From CAYTOJ01 sp964439415 (lineage in GTDB: Bacteria > Pseudomonadota > Alphaproteobacteria > Rickettsiales > CAZAGG01), in NCBI GenBank assembly GCA_964439415.1, contig CAYTOJ010000069.1:1-10281 (forward strand): DNA of 10,281 nt, in the 5' to 3' direction. Shown here one piece after another: positions 1-6,482 of the stretch. Both the position numbers and the translations under genes were made by a program. The notes below the pieces were generated by a model that worked only from the letters and a program-made list of their open reading frames with translations, searched no databases and was not told the DNA's origin. Within the stretch, counting starts at the first letter, position 1. The number at the start of each line of letters is the position of its first letter.

Positions 1-2
1 GG

Positions 3-58
3 AAGCCCTGTGGATGTTATTGCCTTAAAAAGCGATACGCCACAGGGCTTTCTTTTTT
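3..58 (+). terminator. Rho-independent terminator of an off-window plus-strand gene
   Basis: A perfect 11-bp stem (3-13 AAGCCCTGTGG with 40-50) encloses a 26-nt loop that can pair further (TATTGC with GCGATA). It is followed directly by a T-rich tract at 51-58. There is no T-run on the other side, so it works for plus-strand transcription and ends a gene lying left of the window. Confidence 0.85.
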
Positions 59-75
59 AAGCACCGGGGTAGATG

Positions 76-84
76 AAGTTTATT
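76..84. repeat. Left copy of 9-bp direct repeat (putative target duplication)
   Basis: AAGTTTATT, identical to 270-278. It lies one base outside the left terminal inverted repeat of the palindromic element. Confidence 0.5.
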
Positions 85-269
85 CGTAACTCCCCAGGTG
101 TTGGCACGAACTCTCGGCTTCCCCCACCGCAGGCAAAGTGGGCTAGGGGGGGGAATCTTTCTTCTTATCCTAGTACCAACCCATTCCCCCCCCCCCTTAA
201 TCCCCCTATGCTCGCAGTGGGGGAGACAAGCAACGTACATCCAGACCAGCAGACCTGGGGAGTTACAAA
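85..269. mobile_element. MITE-like palindromic element with flanking direct repeat
   Basis: A perfect 14-bp terminal inverted repeat (86-99 GTAACTCCCCAGGT, 253-266 its complement) encloses two nested pairs of complementary arms: 119-127 with 217-225 (CCCCCAC type) and 146-156 with 183-193 (G-run plus AAT against ATT plus C-run, inside an 11-C homopolymer at 186-196). The sequence AAGTTTATT occurs just outside both ends (76-84 and 270-278), as expected of a 9-bp target duplication. No credible protein is encoded; reading frames across it are proline-rich translations of the C and G runs. It differs in sequence from the TATAC-type elements elsewhere in the window. It fills most of the gene-free 59-345 stretch; nothing else is seen there, and no other terminator follows tadC. 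The whole could fold into one long hairpin or cruciform and might serve as that terminator. Confidence 0.6.
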
Positions 270-278
270 AAGTTTATT
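270..278. repeat. Right copy of 9-bp direct repeat (putative target duplication)
   Basis: AAGTTTATT, identical to 76-84. It lies three bases (AAA) outside the right terminal inverted repeat. The small asymmetry (one base on the left, three on the right) leaves the exact insertion boundary open. Confidence 0.5.
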
Positions 279-345
279 ACGTTCTTGGAAGAATATTTAT
301 AGGAATCACAAGGTAAATAGTTATATCTGCGATTATATCAGTATC

Positions 346-1314
346 TTACATGGTTTTTCCTACCATCAGGATGGCGGGGGTGATGACGATGATAAATAAT
401 GTTGGCAAAATAAAAAGTATCATCGGCACGGTCATAAGGGCGGGCAGGCGGGCGGCCTTCTGTTCGGCGGCCAGCATCCGCTGCTGCCTGAACTCTGAGG
501 ATAGGGAACGCAGCGCCTGGGCTACTGGCGTGCCGTATTTCTCTGTCTGCACTAAAACGCTGGAGATGCCGCGAATCTCCGGTATGTTTATACGTTTCTG
601 CAAGTTCTCCAGTGCTTTCTTTTTCTCCGGCAGGAAGCTCATCTCAATTGCTGTCAGGGTGAATTCCTCGCTAAGTTCGGGGTAGGCCAGTTCCAACTCC
701 CGCGCTACGCGCTCAAAACTTGAGTTTATGGTAAGGCCAGCCTCAGCGCATACCATAAGCAGATCCAGCCCGTCCGGCAGGGCTTTTTTAACACAGTGCC
801 AGCGTTTGTTACGCTTATTCAGTAGTATAATATCCGGCACTTTGAAGGCAAAATAGGCTACTACCATCATGCAGACATGTTGCCAGGCGAATGGCCAGAA
901 TTCCACCTTCCTTACGAGAAAGAAATATAAGAACGCGCCTGCAATCAAAGCAAAAACTACTTTCTGCAGGGCAATGCGGAACACCTGGTTTTTATCGTTA
1001 ATGCCAGCGGATACCAGTAATTCCTGATACTTGCGAATCTGGTTCGTCTGCACCAGGTTCAGCCGCTGTGCCAGGGTTTTTACGCCTTCGCCGGTGCTTT
1101 TTGTGTTCTTGCGTTTCTTGCCGCTTCTTAGTTCACTTTGCAGTTCCTCCCTGCGGCGACCCAGCTTTTTTACCCGCGCTTCTATCAGCGTTCTTTCCGA
1201 GAAGGAACGCATGACGATTATAATAGTCACAAATGCAAAAATGCATGATCCATAGGTAAACACCGCGGCCTTGAAAGCCTGATCATCCATTGAACTGAAA
1301 TTTATGCTGAACAT
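346..1314 (-). CDS. tadC: Tad pilus inner-membrane platform protein TadC
   Basis: This 322-residue protein of the type II secretion F (GspF/TadC) family is one of the two membrane platform proteins of the Tad/Flp pilus. The platform couples the TadA ATPase to pilin polymerisation at the inner membrane. An N-terminal membrane segment (about 16-36) is followed by a basic linker (about 40-75), a membrane pair (about 114-134 and 145-163), the cytoplasmic T2SSF domain (about 177-290, beginning ALPDGLDLLMVCAEAG) and a last hydrophobic segment (about 293-315). Length and order fit the family. It is the third gene after tadA and tadB but is separated from tadB by a 168-bp repeat element instead of the usual tight junction. 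The ATG at 1314 overlaps the end of that element; the only nearby Shine-Dalgarno-like AGGGG is in the element's hairpin stem. A second possible start is Met9 (1290), which has no better ribosome site. Confidence 0.9.
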   Translation of the reverse strand: MFSINFSSMDDQAFKAAVFTYGSCIFAFVTIIIVMRSFSERTLIEARVKKLGRRREELQSELRSGKKRKNTKSTGEGVKTLAQRLNLVQTNQIRKYQELLVSAGINDKNQVFRIALQKVVFALIAGAFLYFFLVRKVEFWPFAWQHVCMMVVAYFAFKVPDIILLNKRNKRWHCVKKALPDGLDLLMVCAEAGLTINSSFERVARELELAYPELSEEFTLTAIEMSFLPEKKKALENLQKRINIPEIRGISSVLVQTEKYGTPVAQALRSLSSEFRQQRMLAAEQKAARLPALMTVPMILFILPTLFIIVITPAILMVGKTM

Positions 1315-1481
1315 ATACCCCTATCGTCTGAAGAGTGTGGTTTAATGGTGTCATTTCAGGGGTATATTTTCTTGTATATTAAGGGGCTGCCGCCCCCGCG
1401 CTTCGCGCTTCCCCCGCCGCGCCGGCGCGCTCCCTTACGGTCGCAAGAAAATGTCACTATTGAAACGTGGTGAGGAGTATA
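1314..1481 (-). repeat. TATAC-type structured element, copy 1 (tadB-tadC junction)
   Basis: Read on the minus strand, the element starts TATACTCCTCAC at 1481, passes a GC-rich core (about 1381-1447) and ends in a hairpin: TATACCCCT (1366-1358) pairs over 9 bp with AGGGGTATA (1322-1314) around a 35-nt loop containing ACTCTTCAG. A 24-bp stretch at 1424-1447 is repeated exactly, inverted in window coordinates, at 9838-9861 in copy 3. The element fills the gap from 3 bases after the tadB stop to the A of the tadC ATG. The terminal hairpin differs from copy 2 at only 4 of 53 positions. It is either a mobile repeat, a 5'-leader regulatory RNA, or both. Confidence 0.75.
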
Positions 1482-1484
1482 TTC

Positions 1485-2483
1485 TCATATCTCGAAACTC
1501 GCCATGCGGTTCATTATAAAATATCCCGTGCCAAGCATTCCGGCGGCTATTAAAGCGGCTATATTACCCTTACGCATATCCAGCATGGGATTTAAGTATT
1601 CAGGGTTGGTGTACATCAATGCGGCAATCACAAAAAACGGCAGAGCGCCCACGATGTAGGAGGATGCCCTGGCCTCAGAAGTTATCGCCCGGATTTTAAG
1701 TTTCAGCATAAGGCGGGCGCGAATGGCCGATGACAGATTGGTGAGAATCTCCGCCAGGTTGCCGCCGGTTTCCCGTTGCAGATTTAAACTGGTGACAAAA
1801 AAATCAAACTCCAGAAGCTTCAAGCGTTTAGCTTCATCCTGAAGTGCTTTTTCCATGCTCATACCCAGCTTGATATTCTGCGCGATACGGGCGAACTCCC
1901 CGGCTATCGGCTCATCTACCTCCTGAGCGATCACCCGGAAGGATTCCTGCACGGGCAGGCCGGATTTAAGTCCACGCACAATCAATTCAATAGCATCAGG
2001 GAATATCTTCACAAAACGTAAGGATTTTTTCGCAATGCGCCTTGATATATACATATGCGGGATTCCCAGGCCAGCCGTTATCCCTAAAAACAGGCCGATG
2101 ATTTTAGGGAAGGGGGAGAACAGCGCGAACAGGCCAGCCGCGATTATCGCTATGCCAGCATTGATAAGGAAATAATGACCAGCATCCAGCCCGCTATCGC
2201 TCATATCCAGGCGGTAACGGAGTTTATCCAGATTGGGGAGTTTTTTTATCCAGGTATCAAGCAGCTTGATGTTACTGTCAGTGCTGGATTTTTTCAGGCT
2301 GTCATGAGTCAGCGATGCTGCTTTCATCCTGCCTGCGGAGGTCGCCCTGAGTGCGCGGGCTTTTATAATGCTGCGTTTTGCCTGATAAAAATAAAAGCAT
2401 ACTCCTATTACAAAAATCAGCAGCACCGCAATTGTTATGGAAATAGCCAGATTGCTCTGCAACATTAGTATATACTGTTTCAT
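1485..2483 (-). CDS. tadB: Tad pilus inner-membrane platform protein TadB
   Basis: This 332-residue T2SSF-family protein is the partner of TadC in the Tad pilus platform, receiving the TadA motor on its cytoplasmic face. It has an N-terminal anchor (about 11-33), a membrane pair (about 104-123 and 126-144), the cytoplasmic T2SSF domain (about 160-270, with FPDAIELIVRGLKSGLP and the TadB-typical QRETGGNLAEILTNLS) and two C-terminal membrane segments (about 275-292 and 306-326). The TSEARAS stretch at 268-274 fits the position of the conserved SAEGR-type motif of TadB proteins. Its ATG overlaps the tadA stop as ATGA (2480-2483), with a good Shine-Dalgarno GGAGG at 2492-2488, four bases before the ATG, indicating translational coupling. 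The stop lies three bases before repeat element copy 1. Confidence 0.92.
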   Translation of the reverse strand: MKQYILMLQSNLAISITIAVLLIFVIGVCFYFYQAKRSIIKARALRATSAGRMKAASLTHDSLKKSSTDSNIKLLDTWIKKLPNLDKLRYRLDMSDSGLDAGHYFLINAGIAIIAAGLFALFSPFPKIIGLFLGITAGLGIPHMYISRRIAKKSLRFVKIFPDAIELIVRGLKSGLPVQESFRVIAQEVDEPIAGEFARIAQNIKLGMSMEKALQDEAKRLKLLEFDFFVTSLNLQRETGGNLAEILTNLSSAIRARLMLKLKIRAITSEARASSYIVGALPFFVIAALMYTNPEYLNPMLDMRKGNIAALIAAGMLGTGYFIMNRMASFEI

Positions 2484-3961
2484 ATCGCCTCCAGCAGTGA
2501 TTTATCCAGGCCGAAATACTGAGCGCGGGGAGTGAAGAATGGCCGCACGCCGGATGATTTAAATGTGCCAAGCAGGTTGCCTTCGCTATCCTCCCCTTCA
2601 AATTCATAACGGAAAAGATCTTGCAGTATAATCACCTCGCCTTCCATGCCGGTAACTTCTGTAATGTGGGTGATGCGGCGCTTGCCATCCCGCATACGGT
2701 TGATCTGGATTATCATATTCACCGCGCCGGATATCTGGTGGCGAATGGCCTTCTGCGGCAGGGTTGCGCTGGCCATGCTTACCATGTTCTCAAGCCTGGT
2801 TATAGCCTCCCGAGGGTTGTTGGCGTGCAGGGTGCACATTGAACCATCATGCCCGGTATTCATGGCTTGCAGCATATCCATAGCCTCAGTGCCGCGCACC
2901 TCCCCCAGGATTATCCGTTCAGGGCGCATCCGCAGCGCGTTTTTCACCAGATCGCGCATGGTGACTTCGCCGTGCCCCTCCAGGTTGGACGGCCTGGTTT
3001 CCAGAGGCACTACATGTGGCTGTTGTAATTGCAGTTCTGCCGCATCCTCAATGGTGACTATGCGCTCACCGTGATCTATCATGTGGGAAAGAGCGTTCAA
3101 CAGCGTGGTTTTGCCCGATCCTGTACCGCCGGAAATTATAACATTCAGGCGGCAGGCGGCGGCTATTTTCAGCACTTTGCACATCTGATCCGAGATGTTA
3201 TTCTGCCCCTGCATTACATCCAGAGTGATTTTCTTTTTGGAGAATTTACGGATGGAAACGCACGCGCCCTTCAGTGCCAGGGGGGAGGCGATAACGTTCA
3301 CGCGGCTGCCATCCTCCAGCCTAGCGTCGCAGATGGGGGATGTCTCGTCCACCCTTCTGCCGATACGGTTGACAATGCGGGTGCAGATGGACATCAAGTG
3401 TTGGTTATCCCTGAATTTAATGTCGGTAAGTTCCAGTTTGCCTTTGCGCTCAACATAAATCTGCTCAGGGCCGTTTATCATAATATCGGTGATGGTTTCA
3501 TCCCGCAGCAGCGGCTCAATGGGGCCGTGCCCCAGCATGTCATCGGATATTTCACTCGCCAGAAGCTGCTGCTCAAAATGGTTTACCACCAGGCGCTGCT
3601 CAACCACAATCTCGCCGATTAGCTCGATTATCTGCAGTTTTAAATCCTCACGCGGCAGTTTGGATGCCGCGCTAAGGTCAATCTGATCCATCAGTATATT
3701 ATATATTTTATCGCGGGTTTTAGCGCGATCAGCCGCCGCTTTGTCCTTATCCCGCCCGTCTTCCTCCTCCGCTCTAGCTGTCTGGGGGATGAGTTTTTCT
3801 ATCGCATGAACGTTATGTTGCGGTGATTCCTTGATTTCTCCGGCTGTATCAGGTGAGATAGAGCTTGCGGAAGCTTTTATATTCTCCCCCTCCACCGCTG
3901 ATTCCAGCGATTCTTCCGTACTTTTAAATTCAGTTAATGTGGCGATTCTGCGGCCAAACAT
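2480..3961 (-). CDS. tadA: Tad/Flp pilus assembly motor ATPase TadA (CpaF)
   Basis: This 493-residue cytoplasmic secretion ATPase of the GspE/VirB11 superfamily powers Tad pilus assembly. An unconserved, acidic, low-complexity N-terminus (about 10-80) precedes the N-terminal domain (about 85-245, with GPIEPLLRDETITDIMING). The motor core has Walker A GGTGSGKT at 278-285, the acidic motif TIEDAAELQL at 303-312, Walker B RIILGEVRG at 349-357, and the conserved TGHDGSMCTLHANNP at 369-383. All key residues are present, so it should be active. The MFGRR start is typical of CpaF proteins, although no clear Shine-Dalgarno precedes it. Upstream, 4019-4044 holds three CtrA-like half-sites, suggesting cell-cycle control as for pilus genes in Caulobacter. 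The gene leads tadA-tadB-tadC; tadZ, the secretin and the pilin genes are not next to it. Confidence 0.95.
   Translation of the reverse strand: MFGRRIATLTEFKSTEESLESAVEGENIKASASSISPDTAGEIKESPQHNVHAIEKLIPQTARAEEEDGRDKDKAAADRAKTRDKIYNILMDQIDLSAASKLPREDLKLQIIELIGEIVVEQRLVVNHFEQQLLASEISDDMLGHGPIEPLLRDETITDIMINGPEQIYVERKGKLELTDIKFRDNQHLMSICTRIVNRIGRRVDETSPICDARLEDGSRVNVIASPLALKGACVSIRKFSKKKITLDVMQGQNNISDQMCKVLKIAAACRLNVIISGGTGSGKTTLLNALSHMIDHGERIVTIEDAAELQLQQPHVVPLETRPSNLEGHGEVTMRDLVKNALRMRPERIILGEVRGTEAMDMLQAMNTGHDGSMCTLHANNPREAITRLENMVSMASATLPQKAIRHQISGAVNMIIQINRMRDGKRRITHITEVTGMEGEVIILQDLFRYEFEGEDSEGNLLGTFKSSGVRPFFTPRAQYFGLDKSLLEAI
2488..2492 (-). promoter_or_regulatory. Shine-Dalgarno of tadB inside the 3' end of tadA
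   Basis: GGAGG on the minus strand, four bases before the tadB ATG. With the ATGA stop/start overlap it fixes the tadB start and supports coupled translation with tadA. Confidence 0.75.
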
Positions 3962-3990
3962 AGTCAGATGCGTATAATGATTTATTAATC

Positions 3991-4044
3991 AATATAACGC
4001 TTTTTGCTCTACGAATGGTTAATTGATACCTAAGGATTGGTTAA
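3991..4044 (-). promoter_or_regulatory. Candidate CtrA-controlled promoter of tadA
   Basis: On the minus strand the stretch 4044-4019 reads TTAA-N7-TTAG-N7-TTAA: three half-sites in exact 11-bp register, giving two overlapping 7-of-8 matches to the CtrA box TTAA-N7-TTAA. On plus this appears as two TGGTTAAT direct repeats 22 bp apart. A possible -10 TATATT (3996-3991) lies so that the last half-site would overlap the -35 region, the usual arrangement of CtrA-activated promoters. The site is in the 97-bp gap between yqhA and tadA. The -10 is weak evidence; the half-site spacing is the strong part. Confidence 0.45.
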
Positions 4045-4058
4045 TGTGACTGTTATTA

Positions 4059-4577
4059 TTATTTCGCTTTTTTACCTTTACTACAGACTGTTACATAGTC
4101 CATCACAGCCAATAGCACGCCGGATATTACGAAAACTACATGGATTATAATCATCCATTTAATCTGTGCCTCCGTCACTGAGTTTACATCCATAAACACT
4201 TTCAGCAGATGGATGCCGGAGATCGCCACGATTGAGGCTATAAGCTTCAACTTCAGCGCAGAAAAGTCCACCGTGCCTTTCCATTCTGGCTGGTCTTCAT
4301 GGTCATCAATATGTATTTTTGAAACGAAGTTCTCATAACCGGAAAATACCACAATCAGCAGCAGGTTACCTGCCAGTGAGAGGTCAATCAGGGATAATAC
4401 ACCCAGGATTATATCATTTGCTTGAAGTTCAGGCATGGCACTGAACAGGTGAACCAATTCTGAGAAAAAGCCGTAAACAAGCAGGCATAGTGATGCCGCC
4501 AACCCCAGATATACGGGAGCCATCAGCCAGCGGCTGGCGAATAAACTTTTCTCTATCGCCCGTTCTATATTTTTCAT
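4059..4577 (-). CDS. yqhA: YqhA/UPF0114 family inner-membrane protein
   Basis: This 172-residue integral membrane protein is close in length and in many stretches to E. coli YqhA: ASRWLMAPVYLGL at 14-26, FSGYENFVS at 78-86, and ASIVAISGIHLLKVFMD at 114-130. Four hydrophobic segments (about 17-38, 56-79, 111-128, 140-160) predict a four-helix membrane protein with short loops and a basic C-terminal tail. The biochemical function of the family is not established, so none is given here. The ATG overlaps the rpe stop as ATGA (4574-4577), so it is probably translated coupled to rpe and transcribed with it. No terminator is visible between its stop and tadA. Confidence 0.88.
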   Translation of the reverse strand: MKNIERAIEKSLFASRWLMAPVYLGLAASLCLLVYGFFSELVHLFSAMPELQANDIILGVLSLIDLSLAGNLLLIVVFSGYENFVSKIHIDDHEDQPEWKGTVDFSALKLKLIASIVAISGIHLLKVFMDVNSVTEAQIKWMIIIHVVFVISGVLLAVMDYVTVCSKGKKAK

Positions 4578-5227
4578 CGCACCGTTCTTAAATTATGTAT
4601 ACTGGTTTTATAGTCATTTGTGCCAAAAATAGCAGTCCCGGCCACTAACACATCCGCCCCGGCTTCTATAGCCAGTCTTGCGGTTTGCGGGTTTATACCG
4701 CCGTCTACCTCCAGGTCTATATGTTTGCCTGCCTCTGTGATCATACGCCGGATATTTTTTATTTTAGGCAATTGGGAATGTATAAACTGCTGCCCACCGA
4801 AGCCCGGGTTGACTGTCATTACTAGTACCAGGTCAATATCGCTGAGAATATATTTCAGCACTTCTTCTGAAGTGGAGGGGACAATTGAAACACCAGCCTT
4901 TTTGCCAGATGACTTTATCAACTGCACGGTGCGGTGCAGGTGCGTACTGGCCTCAGCATGAACGGTGATAATATCCGCTCCGGCATCAGCAAAATCTTTA
5001 ATGAAGTTATCCACCGGCTCAATCATCAGGTGAACATCAAATGGCAGGGATGAATGGGGACGCAGGCTTTTTATAACAGCCGCGCCGAATGTGATGTTTG
5101 GCACAAAGTGGCCATCCATAACATCAAAATGAATATAATCAGCCCCGGCGGATTCAATTGCTGCAATTTCCCCGCGCAGTCTGGAGAAATCAGCCGCAAG
5201 AACTGAAGGTGAAATTTTTATCTGCAT
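4574..5227 (-). CDS. rpe: Ribulose-phosphate 3-epimerase
   Basis: This 217-residue cytosolic TIM-barrel enzyme interconverts D-ribulose 5-phosphate and D-xylulose 5-phosphate in the pentose phosphate pathway (and in the Calvin cycle where present). All signature parts are visible: SPSVLAADFSRL at 6-17, the metal and catalytic region HFDVMDGHFVPN at 33-44 (His33, Asp35), DVHLMIEP at 64-71 (His66), MTVNPGFGGQ at 137-146, and VDGGI at 174-178 (Asp175) followed by the phosphate-binding AGADVLVAGTAIFG. Length is standard. It is followed by yqhA with an ATGA overlap and preceded by a repeat element that fills the space to the FKBP-like gene. The start codon follows AGGGG with a 5-base spacer, but that AGGGG lies in the closing stem of the element's terminal hairpin, which suggests possible translational control. 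Confidence 0.97.
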   Translation of the reverse strand: MQIKISPSVLAADFSRLRGEIAAIESAGADYIHFDVMDGHFVPNITFGAAVIKSLRPHSSLPFDVHLMIEPVDNFIKDFADAGADIITVHAEASTHLHRTVQLIKSSGKKAGVSIVPSTSEEVLKYILSDIDLVLVMTVNPGFGGQQFIHSQLPKIKNIRRMITEAGKHIDLEVDGGINPQTARLAIEAGADVLVAGTAIFGTNDYKTSIHNLRTVR

Positions 5228-5281
5228 CTATACCCCTATCGTCTCAAGAGTGTGGTTGAGTGATGTCATTTCAGGGGTATA
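5228..5281 (-). promoter_or_regulatory. Hairpin covering the rpe Shine-Dalgarno
   Basis: TATACCCCT (5281-5273) can pair perfectly with AGGGGTATA (5237-5229), which contains the only Shine-Dalgarno-like sequence before the rpe ATG at 5227. Folding would hide the ribosome site; opening would expose it. The equivalent hairpin before tadC (1366-1314) differs at 4 of 53 positions, and none of the changes falls in the stem. This is inference from base pairing; the ligand or condition, if any, is unknown. Confidence 0.4.
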
Positions 5282-5392
5282 TTTTTTGTTTTTTGAGGGG
5301 GGCGCACCCCCCGGCTTACAGCCTCCCCCCAGCGCGCTGGCGCAAGTCGCTTCGCTCCAAAGTAAATCAATTCTTGAAATGTGAGCAGTATA
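5229..5392 (-). repeat. TATAC-type structured element, copy 2 (leader of rpe)
   Basis: On the minus strand it begins TATACTGCTCAC at 5392, directly after the TAG stop of the FKBP-like gene. It continues through a TTTCAAGAATTGA segment shared with copy 3, then a CCAGCGCGCTGG palindrome and a GGGGGG-TGCG-CCCCCC hairpin (5312-5297). It ends in a 9-bp hairpin (5281-5273 with 5237-5229) around a 35-nt loop. The last base is one nucleotide before the rpe ATG. The 3' arm of the hairpin supplies the AGGGG used as the rpe ribosome site. Confidence 0.75.
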
Positions 5393-6277
5393 CTAACTTC
5401 TCGCAAGTTTCAACTCAACTATCAGCATTTGTGGTTTTGATATGCCAAGCAGTTTAAGTATTTCAGATTCACCAGTAAGGGCAAAAGTTGAATATGTTGG
5501 CGGCACTATTAAAGTGCGGGTAATGCCAGGGCTTAAGTTAAACACCCCGCCTTCCAGCCAGTAGGGATTTAAGCCGGAGCCAACGGTTATTTTAAGTGGT
5601 TTGGCCTCAATGCCAGCCGGGTAGATTTTTTTCCCTTCAGTGTTCCAGATTTCCACATCCACCAAAGCATCACCACCGCAGACTATGGCGGGGGAGGTTG
5701 TAGAGCCGATGTCAAAAATCCTGATGTTCATATCGCTAGCGGGCAGTTCAGGCTCCAGGCGGATAATCTCAACTTCCGCATTCACTGGCGTGGCCGCTGG
5801 GGCTTTACCGGTGAATCCGGCTGCGTCATATGCCAGAAATGCTGGCGATTCTATAATGAATTTACTGCCTGCCTTTCGCCCGAACAGGCCATTCTCCAGC
5901 GCCGGGATTAACTTTGTGAAGCCAACTTTTGCATCCACAGGTTTTGCCAAATCACTGGCTTCTATCACTTTATTGTCAGGATCAGTGACTTTGTAATTAA
6001 AAACTATCCTCTGGCCGCAGACTGATGGACTGCCTGAGCCTTCCTGCAAAACTTGAACCCGTATCCCGCGCAGGTTTTTAATCAGGTTGGCAGGTGCTTC
6101 CTGAATTTTTGTCAGTTCGGATTTATGAGCATTTGCGGCATCAGGAGATTTAAAATCATCCCGGTTACGCCCACTGCTATTAATCACCGCGTAGGCAATA
6201 AACAGCACGATGATGATTTTCAAAAAACCCGGTATTTTCCTTTTTGGGTTTTCCTGATTATTCTTTCGCCAAAGCAT
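5393..6277 (-). CDS. Membrane-anchored protein with two FKBP-like domains
   Basis: From Met at 6277 this is 294 residues. A basic N-terminus and a hydrophobic segment (about 18-32) form a signal anchor, so most of the protein should be periplasmic. Domain 1 (about 72-175) matches FKBP-type peptidyl-prolyl isomerases, with IPALENGLFGRKAGSKF at 124-140 aligning to the family's VIPGWEEGLLGMKVGEK-type stretch and PAFLAYDAAG at 145-154. Domain 2 (about 184-292) repeats the layout in degenerate form: VCG at 199-201 as at 86-88, LEGGVF at 241-246 against LENGLF at 127-132, and a proline pair at 259-260. Several active-site positions of FKBP12 do not look conserved, so isomerase activity is uncertain. 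The start is two bases from a 100-N gap, so extra upstream codons cannot be excluded. The TAG stop abuts the rpe leader element. Confidence 0.75.
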   Translation of the reverse strand: MLWRKNNQENPKRKIPGFLKIIIVLFIAYAVINSSGRNRDDFKSPDAANAHKSELTKIQEAPANLIKNLRGIRVQVLQEGSGSPSVCGQRIVFNYKVTDPDNKVIEASDLAKPVDAKVGFTKLIPALENGLFGRKAGSKFIIESPAFLAYDAAGFTGKAPAATPVNAEVEIIRLEPELPASDMNIRIFDIGSTTSPAIVCGGDALVDVEIWNTEGKKIYPAGIEAKPLKITVGSGLNPYWLEGGVFNLSPGITRTLIVPPTYSTFALTGESEILKLLGISKPQMLIVELKLARS

Positions 6278-6278
6278 A

Positions 6279-6378
6279 NNNNNNNNNNNNNNNNNNNNNN
6301 NNNNNNNNNNNNNNNNNNNNNNNNNNNNNNNNNNNNNNNNNNNNNNNNNNNNNNNNNNNNNNNNNNNNNNNNNNNNNN
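6279..6378. other. Assembly gap of 100 N
   Basis: Exactly 100 undefined bases, the conventional size for a gap of unknown length. It lies directly upstream of the FKBP-like start codon. The promoter and leader of that gene are therefore missing or partly missing, and the true distance to the terminator at 6424-6456 is unknown. Confidence 0.98.
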
Positions 6379-6423
6379 CATACACGCCCATAGTTCAAAC
6401 AGTTTGTAAAAACCACTGAGCTA

Positions 6424-6456
6424 AATAAAAAACCGCCCGGCATAAACCGGGCGGTT
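6424..6456 (-). terminator. Rho-independent terminator of the 925-residue gene
   Basis: On the minus strand a perfect 10-bp GC-rich stem (6456-6447 AACCGCCCGG with 6440-6431) has a 6-base loop and is followed by a T-rich tract reading TTTTATTT. It lies 26 bases after the stop codon at 6483, so the large gene is probably transcribed alone and separated from the FKBP-like gene. Confidence 0.88.
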
Positions 6457-6482
6457 GAGTTAAGAGTTTATAGTATATGTAG

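Noticed and set aside
73..399. Plus-strand frame of 108 codons ending in a DDDDK-like tail
   Set aside because: It is a translation of the palindromic element's C and G runs plus the antisense of the tadC 3' end; no ribosome site or family resemblance.
1381..1447. GC-rich core of element copy 1 as a terminator of tadB
   Set aside because: The hairpin is not followed by a T-run on the minus strand, and the same core occurs in the leaders of rpe and sucB.
3029..3622. 197-codon plus-strand frame opposite tadA
   Set aside because: It is a shadow of the well-supported tadA coding strand; no independent start signals or domain.
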